From Desulfotignum sp. (GTDB lineage: Bacteria; Desulfobacterota; Desulfobacteria; Desulfobacterales; Desulfobacteraceae): DNA of 5,364 nucleotides. Below are positions 1-4,294 of this stretch, piece after piece; the first letter of the stretch is position 1; every line of letters starts with the position of its first letter. Position numbers and translations under genes: made by a program. Location of the stretch: the NCBI GenBank assembly GCA_011390695.1, contig JAABRW010000084.1:1-5364 (forward strand), in the 5' to 3' direction. Below the pieces are notes generated by a model. It was not told the origin of the DNA and searched no databases. It saw nothing but the letters and a program-made list of their open reading frames with translations.

Positions 1-67
1 TGTGGTCGGGTGCGCCACCCTGTCCGGGCACAAAAAGATTATCCGGCAATTTGAGGGAATCGTTCAC
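1..67 (-). CDS. N-terminal fragment of an unrecognised protein, cut by the left window edge
   Basis: A minus-strand reading frame opens with GTG at 67-65 and stays open to the left edge, giving 22 complete codons: MNDSLKLPDNLFVPGQGG followed by APDH. The start is supported by a perfect AGGAGG (80-75) with 7 nt spacing, and by an in-frame TAA at 82-80 just upstream that excludes a longer form. No ATG competes. The fragment has no signal peptide or membrane segment. The NLFVPGQGG stretch loosely recalls the N-termini of some AAA-type ATPases that begin 'NPFxPGxG', but 22 residues are too few to assign a family and I make no functional call. It lies downstream of cmoB on the same strand, separated by 340 bp containing its own promoter and a structured leader, so it is probably transcribed independently of cmoAB. 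Confidence 0.7.
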   Translation of the reverse strand, partial: MNDSLKLPDNLFVPGQGGAPDH

Positions 68-113
68 GGCCCTGCCTCCTTATTTTATGGCCCGCCAAAA
101 GGACAGGCAGGCC
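68..113 (-). promoter_or_regulatory. Imperfect inverted repeat able to sequester the ribosome binding site of the left-edge gene
   Basis: Read on the minus strand, bases 113-99 (GGCC TGCCT gt CCTT) can pair with bases 81-68 (AAGG AGGCA g GGCC). This makes 4+5+4 base pairs with a 1-nt bulge (G72) and a 2-nt bulge (104-103) around a 17-nt loop. The 3' arm contains the whole Shine-Dalgarno of the left-edge gene and ends next to its GTG start. The same 5' arm (113-106) can instead pair with 96-89 (GGCGGGCC) to form an 8-bp hairpin with one G-U pair, which leaves the ribosome binding site free. No U-tract follows either stem, so neither resembles an intrinsic terminator. The pairings are seen directly; a regulatory role is inferred. 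Confidence 0.5.
75..80 (-). promoter_or_regulatory. Ribosome binding site deciding the GTG start at 67
   Basis: AGGAGG on the minus strand (bases 80-75), within TAAGGAGG, lies 7 nt ahead of the GTG at 67-65. It matches the anti-Shine-Dalgarno fully and is the main reason for calling a gene at the left edge. Its bases also form part of the inverted repeat at 68-113. Confidence 0.75.
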
Positions 114-138
114 GGAGGTGTTGGCCTTCAGGGTAAAA

Positions 139-273
139 TCAGGGCATGTGGGTTTTACACCGGGATGCCGTGTTTTCCGAACCTGTCGTTAACAGCGGGA
201 TTTCATGAAAATATTTTTTTTCACCAAAAATTACAGACATCGATAAGTGAGGACTACCACCTTCGTCATCCAT
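139..273 (-). CDS. Candidate small protein or leader peptide, 44 codons
   Basis: The minus-strand ATG at 273 opens a 44-codon frame ending in TGA at 141-139. GAGGA (285-281) lies 7 nt before it, a good spacing; another in-frame ATG at 279 lies only 1 nt from the same motif and is less likely used. The predicted peptide starts MDDEGGSPHLSMSVIFGEKK and continues YFHEIPLLTTGSENTASRCK, then THMP. It is mixed in composition, with no signal peptide, no membrane helix and a single Cys. It lies about 75 nt downstream of a strong predicted promoter and 71 nt upstream of the left-edge gene's start. It could be a free-standing small protein, a leader peptide affecting the downstream hairpins, or a chance ORF. 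Frames of this length occur by chance, so the promoter and Shine-Dalgarno are the only real support. Confidence 0.3.
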   Translation of the reverse strand: MDDEGGSPHLSMSVIFGEKKYFHEIPLLTTGSENTASRCKTHMP

Positions 274-314
274 TTTCATATCCTCGTCATAAAGCAGTTA
301 ACATCGGTTTTGCA

Positions 315-327
315 CATGATTGTCATG
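315..327. repeat. Short interrupted palindrome downstream of the 381-358 promoter
   Basis: CATGA TTG TCATG is a perfect 5-3-5 dyad, with further partial symmetry in the flanks (TGCA at 311-314 and again at 326-329). It lies roughly 24-36 bases after the transcription start expected from the promoter at 358-386. That position suits either an operator or a small hairpin in the transcript. A 5-bp dyad is common by chance, so this is a weak call. Confidence 0.25.
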
Positions 328-357
328 CAGCATATTTTTATTACACACAATCGTGAT

Positions 358-386
358 ATAATACAGAGAATGCCTTTGTCTGTCAA
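358..386 (-). promoter_or_regulatory. Near-consensus sigma70 promoter for the leader, small ORF and left-edge gene
   Basis: On the minus strand TTGACA (386-381, perfect -35) is followed after exactly 17 bp by TATTAT (363-358, 5 of 6 to the -10 consensus). Transcription would start near position 350. That gives a leader of about 280 nt before the GTG at 67, or about 75 nt before the small ORF at 273. It lies just beyond the cmoB stop (408) and there is no obvious terminator between them, so read-through from cmoAB is also possible. Confidence 0.6.
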
Positions 387-407
387 ACAAAAATCCCGGC
401 CAACCTG

Positions 408-1376
408 TCATGCCCTGGCCATGAAAACCGCCCGCACAGGCCCCGGGTATCCTTCAATGGTTTTTTGCGGATCATGGGGGTCCAGAAAATCCTCCAGAGA
501 CTCGGTGTTGATCCAGTCGGTTTTGCGCTGTTCCGCAGCTGTCGTAGGCGTGACATCCACACAGCGGACATCTTGAAACCCGGCCCGCAAAAGCCAGGAT
601 TCCATGGCCAGAAGATCGGGAATAAAATATACATTGCGCATTTTGGCATACCGGTTTGCGGGAAACAGGCACAGGTTTTTCCGTCCCTCCAGCACCAGGT
701 TCTCCAGAACGATATACCCGGAAGGCACCAGGGTTTTGTGAATATCTTTGAGCATATCCACCGGAGATTTGCGGTGATAGAGAATACCCATACAAAATAC
801 CATGTCAAAACAGGCATCCATCCGGGGCAGCTGTTCATGGGCCGCCGGCAGACAGAAAACGTTTTTCCGGTCCACAAACTTCTGGACAGCCAGGTACTGG
901 CAATAAAACGCACTCTGGGGTTCCAGTCCAAGGACAAACAAGGGTTTTCGGGCTGCCATACGGAACATGTAATACCCGTTGCTGGACCCGATATCCATAA
1001 TCCGCATGCCTGTCAGATCCGGCAGATGCGGGGCCACACGGTCCCATTTCATGTCTGAGCGCCATTCAGCATCCACATGGATGCCAAACAGGTCAAAGGG
1101 TCCTTTGCGCCAGGGGGCCAGCTGCAAAAGCCTTGCTTTGAGAAACTGCCTGTCTTTTTGGGAAATATCTGCTGCCGTGCCTGCACTGACAGCCGGAGCG
1201 GCAACATCTTTCAGGGACGGTACAAAATCAGGAATCTGGCTGACGATATTTTTATAGCGCAGAAAATTGCCGGTGGGGTGATCCAGAAGCTGCTGTTTTT
1301 CCCGGACCAGATCAGTTAGTGCTCTAAAATTTGCATCCGGCAAAAATTGTCTGTATTGTGATAAAAAGGTTTCCAT
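408..1376 (-). CDS. cmoB: CmoB, tRNA U34 carboxymethyltransferase
   Basis: This protein transfers the carboxymethyl group of carboxy-S-adenosylmethionine to 5-hydroxyuridine at the tRNA wobble position, giving cmo5U34, which broadens codon reading. It is cytoplasmic. At 322 aa it matches the 323-aa E. coli enzyme almost exactly. An N-terminal helical segment (about 1-85) precedes a Rossmann methyltransferase domain whose SAM motif MDIGSSNGYYMF is at about 127-138. Residues K91, W105, Y200 and R315, which I recall as Cx-SAM ligands in E. coli CmoB, occur here at the same numbers, so the enzyme should be active. GILYHRKSP (about 197-205) and the C-terminal DWINTESLEDFLDP and GYPGPVRA motifs are family-typical. 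I chose the ATG at 1376 over a TTG two codons upstream because it reproduces the E. coli numbering. There is no clear Shine-Dalgarno before it. It follows cmoA by 30 nt on the same strand. Confidence 0.96.
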   Translation of the reverse strand: METFLSQYRQFLPDANFRALTDLVREKQQLLDHPTGNFLRYKNIVSQIPDFVPSLKDVAAPAVSAGTAADISQKDRQFLKARLLQLAPWRKGPFDLFGIHVDAEWRSDMKWDRVAPHLPDLTGMRIMDIGSSNGYYMFRMAARKPLFVLGLEPQSAFYCQYLAVQKFVDRKNVFCLPAAHEQLPRMDACFDMVFCMGILYHRKSPVDMLKDIHKTLVPSGYIVLENLVLEGRKNLCLFPANRYAKMRNVYFIPDLLAMESWLLRAGFQDVRCVDVTPTTAAEQRKTDWINTESLEDFLDPHDPQKTIEGYPGPVRAVFMARA

Positions 1377-1390
1377 ACACAATCTGCTGT

Positions 1391-1420
1391 ATTTTATCAG
1401 AATTTTTTATTTTTTGTCTA
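1391..1420 (-). promoter_or_regulatory. Possible internal promoter for cmoB with a very short leader
   Basis: On the minus strand TAGACA (1420-1415, 5 of 6 to the -35 consensus) and TAAAAT (1396-1391, 5 of 6 to the -10 consensus) are 18 bp apart. The -35 overlaps the last codons of cmoA. The expected start leaves only about 5-10 nt before the cmoB ATG, which would fit the missing Shine-Dalgarno. The stretch is very A/T-rich, so chance matches are likely. Confidence 0.3.
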
Positions 1421-2165
1421 AAAAAACCTGGTCGCAGGGGGCTTTCACTGCCACTATGGCACTGAAATTAAACCATTTCAGCCAGACATCCACAAAAGAA
1501 AAACCTGCCTTTTTCAGGCGCTGGAAGTGGGTTTCCAGGGTATCGGGAACCAGTACCTTTTCCAGGGCATCGCGTTTCTGGCTGATTTCCAGATCTGAAT
1601 AACCGTTTTCTTGCTTGAACTGCCGGTAAAACGTCTGTTCAAGGGCATTGCCGAATGTATCAGGATGAACGGTTTTCTCCATGAGCAGCAGGATACCGCC
1701 GGGCAGCAGTCCTGAAAATATCCGGCAGACAAGATCATCCCGGTGTGCTGCATCCAGAAACTGCAGGGTAAGATTCACCACCACCACCGAGGCATTCTCA
1801 ATTTTGATATCTTCCATGGATCCGCAGACCAGATCAATTTTTCCCCCGGCCTTGGACCGTGACAGGCGCTGCTGATACTTTTCCAGCATGGGCCAGGAAG
1901 TGTCCACTCCCACCAGGGTAAAGTCTTGGTGCTGGAGCTGCGCACAGATCAGCTGCCCCAGGTTGCCGTGGGAGCAGCCCAGGTCATACATGCGGGTGCC
2001 TGCCTGATAAAAACGGCGGGCCAGCCTGGACTGGCGGTATATGCTTTCCCTGTAAAGGGGAACCGAGCGCACCAGCATGTCATCAAATACGTTTGCCACC
2101 TCCCGGTTGAAGACAAAAGGTTTGATCCGGCGTTGTTTTCTGGCAAATATCCGGTCACGTTCCAT
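1407..2165 (-). CDS. cmoA: CmoA, carboxy-S-adenosyl-L-methionine synthase
   Basis: CmoA makes carboxy-SAM from SAM and prephenate, supplying the donor used by CmoB next door. The product is 252 aa (E. coli 247 aa). It is a class I methyltransferase fold with the SAM motif YDLGCSHGNLG (about 60-70), the acidic VGVDTSWPM strand (about 85-93), and the family block VNLTLQFL (about 130-137). The conserved NGYSDLEISQKR segment (about 187-198) ends in Arg198, equivalent to the prephenate-binding Arg199 I recall in E. coli. The ATG at 2165 is chosen because it starts at the family's usual place and follows AAGGGA at suitable spacing. A TTG 21 codons upstream (2228) is part of the predicted -35 box, so it would lie outside the transcript. 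The C-terminal tail APCDQVFLDKK is slightly longer than in E. coli. The gene is first of a two-gene unit with cmoB, 30 nt apart. Confidence 0.96.
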   Translation of the reverse strand: MERDRIFARKQRRIKPFVFNREVANVFDDMLVRSVPLYRESIYRQSRLARRFYQAGTRMYDLGCSHGNLGQLICAQLQHQDFTLVGVDTSWPMLEKYQQRLSRSKAGGKIDLVCGSMEDIKIENASVVVVNLTLQFLDAAHRDDLVCRIFSGLLPGGILLLMEKTVHPDTFGNALEQTFYRQFKQENGYSDLEISQKRDALEKVLVPDTLETHFQRLKKAGFSFVDVWLKWFNFSAIVAVKAPCDQVFLDKK

Positions 2166-2199
2166 GCACTTTGTTTCCCTTAAAAAATTTAGCACAAAC

Positions 2200-2228
2200 C
2201 TTATATCTGATTTAAGCGGATAGTGCAA
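2200..2228 (-). promoter_or_regulatory. Predicted promoter of cmoA-cmoB
   Basis: On the minus strand TTGCAC (2228-2223) is followed after 17 bp by TATAAG (2205-2200, 5 of 6 to the -10 consensus). The transcription start would fall near 2193, leaving a leader of about 28 nt that contains the AAGGGA ribosome binding site of the ATG at 2165. The -35 matches the consensus only in its TTG half. Confidence 0.5.
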
Positions 2229-2259
2229 GAAACCTGTTCTGACGTACTTTCATTAGCCC

Positions 2260-2289
2260 TTGACTATCTTTGTTTCATAATGGTATTTA
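2260..2289 (+). promoter_or_regulatory. Predicted promoter of the actin-like gene and larB
   Basis: TTGACT (2260-2265, 5 of 6 to -35) and TATTTA (2284-2289) are separated by 18 bp, placing the start near 2296 and about 32 nt before the ATG at 2328. A TATAAA at 2302-2307 looks like a better -10 but has no -35 partner at 16-18 bp and would start transcription inside the Shine-Dalgarno. This promoter and that of cmoA point away from each other within a 162-bp gap, with the two -35 boxes about 31 bp apart. Confidence 0.45.
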
Positions 2290-2311
2290 CTGGACAAATG
2301 GTATAAACCCC

Positions 2312-2318
2312 GGAGGAG
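2312..2318 (+). promoter_or_regulatory. Strong ribosome binding site of the actin-like gene
   Basis: GGAGGAG lies 9 nt before the ATG at 2328. It is the strongest Shine-Dalgarno on the plus strand of this window and suggests high translation, as expected for a filament-forming protein. Confidence 0.75.
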
Positions 2319-2327
2319 AAAATTTTC

Positions 2328-3491
2328 ATGGAAATACTGGGCATCGATGTCGGGTTTGGATTTACAAAAGCCTATAACGGAAAAAATACAGTAATTTTTA
2401 AATCCCTTATGGGAGATGCTGCTGAAATCCAGTTTCAATCCTCGCTGGGAAACACCTCCTCAACGGAAAATCTGCATATCACCCTTGAAGACAAAACCTA
2501 TTTTCTCGGATCTTATGCAGAACAGCAGTCCAATATCCCGGAATTCACCCTGGACCAGGAAAAAATGGTGGAAAATTATGTCAAGATTCTTGCCATTGCC
2601 GCTGCAGGCATCTGTACCGACACCACCGGTCCCGTGAATGTGGTCACCGGACTGCCGGTAGGATATCTGCGCCGTGATTCCAAACGGTTGAAGGAGATGA
2701 TCCAGGGGGTACATGAAATCACCTATCACAACCAGAACGGTGCAGATGTTTCCCGCCGCATACACATTGACAAAATCCATGTGATCCCCCAGCCCATAGG
2801 CTCTATTTTCAACCTGATTTTTGACGAATACGGCAAGATCAAAAACAAGGCGCTTGCGGTCCAGAAACTCGGAGTGGTGGATATTGGATTCAAAACCACC
2901 GATTTTTCCATTTTCGACCATCTCCAGTACATTGAACGCGGATCTTCCACCATGGAAACAGGGATTTCCAAATGCTTTTCCGCCGTGGCCAACAAGCTGC
3001 GCCAGGAAAGCAATATCAGTATCGAACTTTACCGGATTTTCAAATTCATGGAATCCGGCATGATTAAAATCCGGGGCAAAGAATACAATATCACCAATCT
3101 GAAAAAACGGGTATATACCCATGCCGCAGCAGCCATTGCCGCAGACCTGAACCGGTTATGGGAAAACGACTGGGATATTGACGCCATTATTCTGTCCGGC
3201 GGCGGCAGTGTTGAACTGGCTGATTTTCTGATCCCCAATATTGAAGGAAACGTCATCCCCATCCCCAATGACATCGATGCCAGGTTCAACAATGTCCAGG
3301 GATACTGCAAGTTTGGACAATACAAATGGAATTCGGCCAGAACCGCTCCCGGAAAAGCAGACACCCCTGCCCAGCCCGCTGTAAAAAAAAAACTTGAAAC
3401 AGACAGTGAAACACCAGCATCCACACAAAACGAACCGGATCCTGAAACGGCAGACAAGCCCGGCAAAGGACTTTCCTGGCTCCGGCGGTAA
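2328..3491 (+). CDS. ParM/StbA-family actin-like ATPase with a disordered C-terminal tail
   Basis: A 387-aa actin-fold protein. The phosphate-1 loop is GIDVGFGFTKAYNG (about 5-18), phosphate-2 is VVDIGFKTTDFSIF (about 183-196) and the adenosine motif is IILSGGGS (about 287-294). VVTGLPVGYL (about 105-114) is typical of ParM/Alp-type actins, which polymerise with ATP to move plasmids or other cargo. The fold ends near residue 335. The last 50 or so residues are rich in Pro, Thr, Ala, Asp and Glu, look disordered, and finish GLSWLRR, a short basic-aromatic end that could bind a partner or membrane. In plasmid systems ParM is followed by the DNA-binding adaptor ParR; here larB follows after 15 nt and no ParR or centromere-like repeats are seen, so this is an orphan, probably chromosomal actin of unknown cargo. 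MreB and FtsA are unlikely given the ParM-like motifs. An A10 run (3383-3392) marks the start of the tail. Confidence 0.88.
   Translation: MEILGIDVGFGFTKAYNGKNTVIFKSLMGDAAEIQFQSSLGNTSSTENLHITLEDKTYFLGSYAEQQSNIPEFTLDQEKMVENYVKILAIAAAGICTDTTGPVNVVTGLPVGYLRRDSKRLKEMIQGVHEITYHNQNGADVSRRIHIDKIHVIPQPIGSIFNLIFDEYGKIKNKALAVQKLGVVDIGFKTTDFSIFDHLQYIERGSSTMETGISKCFSAVANKLRQESNISIELYRIFKFMESGMIKIRGKEYNITNLKKRVYTHAAAAIAADLNRLWENDWDIDAIILSGGGSVELADFLIPNIEGNVIPIPNDIDARFNNVQGYCKFGQYKWNSARTAPGKADTPAQPAVKKKLETDSETPASTQNEPDPETADKPGKGLSWLRR
3383..3392 (+). repeat. A10 homopolymer within the actin-like gene
   Basis: Ten consecutive A residues encode Lys-Lys-Lys (codons 353-355) at the start of the disordered tail. 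Runs of this length are known substrates for RNA polymerase slippage. An extra A gives Thr then TGA, truncating the tail. One fewer A opens a roughly 38-codon alternative basic frame ending at the TGA (3508-3510) that overlaps the larB start. Confidence 0.9.
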
Positions 3492-3506
3492 CCTTTGGGA
3501 GAAACC

Positions 3507-4271
3507 ATGACCCCCCAGGACATGACCCGGCTTTTGTCCCTGCTGGCAGACGGCCGCATCAGTGTTGCGGAAGCACAAAAACAGCTCACCTGCCCGGCGT
3601 TTGAATCCATCGGGTTTGCACACATCGACCACCACCGGACCCTGAGAAAAGGGTTTCCGGAAGTTATCTTCGGCCAGGGAAAAACCCGGGAACAGATTAT
3701 CGGGATCCTGGAAAAAATGGTTTCCAGAGAAAATATCATCCTTGTAACCCGCATTGACCCTTCCATTGCCGAAGAGGTTCTTGCACGGTTTCCCTCTGCC
3801 CGGTACCACACGGATGCCAGGCTGCTGTGCCTCCAGAAAAAACCACCGGAAATAACCGGAACCGGAACGGTTCTCATCATATCTGCCGGCACCTCGGATA
3901 TCCCTGTGGCCCGGGAAGCCGCCCTGACAGCCACGGCCATGGGCAACCGGGTGAAAACCCTTTTTGATGTGGGGGTGGCAGGCATTCACCGCCTTTTTGC
4001 CCACCGGCAAATGATCCAGGATGCCAGTGTGATCATTGTGGCGGCCGGCATGGAAGGGGCACTGCCCTCGGTGGTGGGGGGAATGGTGGGGGCCCCGGTC
4101 ATTGCCGTTCCCACCAGTATCGGATACGGCACAAGCTTCGGGGGGATGACCGCACTGTTGGGCATGCTTAATTCATGTGCATCCAATATTGCAGTGGTGA
4201 ATATTGACAACGGCTTCGGGGCCGGCTTCATGGCCTCTGCCATCAACCATGTGGCCCGGAAAAAATCCTGA
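3507..4271 (+). CDS. larB: LarB, pyridinium-3,5-biscarboxylic acid mononucleotide synthase (nickel-pincer cofactor biosynthesis)
   Basis: LarB carboxylates the pyridinium ring of nicotinic acid adenine dinucleotide and cleaves its phosphoanhydride, the first step toward the nickel-pincer nucleotide cofactor of lactate racemase (LarA) and related enzymes. It is followed in the pathway by LarE and LarC. The 254-aa product has the usual family length. An N-terminal helical region with LADGRISVAEAQKQL precedes a PurE-like domain with SAGTSD (126-131), DVGVAGIHRL (154-163), GMEGALPSVVGG (from about 181) and GYGTSFGGMTALLGMLNSCA. Cys224 and Glu183 appear to match the catalytic Cys221 and Glu180 I recall from Lactobacillus plantarum LarB. 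The ATG at 3507 follows GGGAG (3497-3501) by 5 nt; an in-frame TTG at 3495 lies upstream of that site and is rejected. It is 15 nt after the actin-like gene, so probably co-transcribed. No larA, larC or larE lies in the window. Confidence 0.95.
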   Translation: MTPQDMTRLLSLLADGRISVAEAQKQLTCPAFESIGFAHIDHHRTLRKGFPEVIFGQGKTREQIIGILEKMVSRENIILVTRIDPSIAEEVLARFPSARYHTDARLLCLQKKPPEITGTGTVLIISAGTSDIPVAREAALTATAMGNRVKTLFDVGVAGIHRLFAHRQMIQDASVIIVAAGMEGALPSVVGGMVGAPVIAVPTSIGYGTSFGGMTALLGMLNSCASNIAVVNIDNGFGAGFMASAINHVARKKS

Positions 4272-4272
4272 T

Positions 4273-4294
4273 AGAAGGTTCAAAATTCCCTTCT
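4273..4294. other. Weak dyad at the convergent junction of larB and the receiver-TPR gene
   Basis: AGAAGG (4273-4278) and CCTTCT (4289-4294) form a 6-bp stem around a 10-nt loop. It straddles the 8-bp gap between the two converging stop codons and enters the end of the minus-strand gene. No run of T follows on either strand, so it is at best a poor bidirectional terminator. Confidence 0.25.

Noticed and set aside
203..225. A/T-rich dyad with a T8 run as a plus-strand terminator
   Set aside because: The stem is only A/T pairs and no plus-strand gene lies upstream of it.
51..356. 101-codon plus-strand frame in the left non-coding region
   Set aside because: No ribosome binding site, implausible amino-acid composition, and it runs antisense through the minus-strand promoter, leader and ribosome binding site, which are better supported.
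374..392. TTTGT/ACAAA dyad after cmoB as its terminator
   Set aside because: Only 5 bp, A/T-rich, without a following T-tract on the minus strand, and it overlaps the -35 box of the leader promoter.
465..1058. 197-codon plus-strand frame and several minus-strand frames inside cmoB
   Set aside because: They are antisense or out-of-frame shadows of a clearly identified enzyme.
2166..2228. Longer CmoA starting at the TTG at 2228
   Set aside because: It would add 21 residues not found in the family, and the TTG lies in the predicted -35 box; the ATG at 2165 has its own ribosome binding site.
2460..3122. 220-codon minus-strand frame opposite the actin-like gene, and 3029-4010 minus-strand frames opposite larB
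   Set aside because: Shadows of plus-strand genes that have recognised motifs and ribosome binding sites; no start signals of their own.
3495..3506. Longer LarB starting at the TTG at 3495
   Set aside because: The TTG lies before the GGGAG at 3497-3501, which is correctly spaced for the ATG at 3507.
4069..4098. G-rich stretch in larB as a G-quadruplex
   Set aside because: The runs encode the conserved SVVGGMVGAP segment of LarB and only short G tracts alternate with the long ones; coding constraint explains them.
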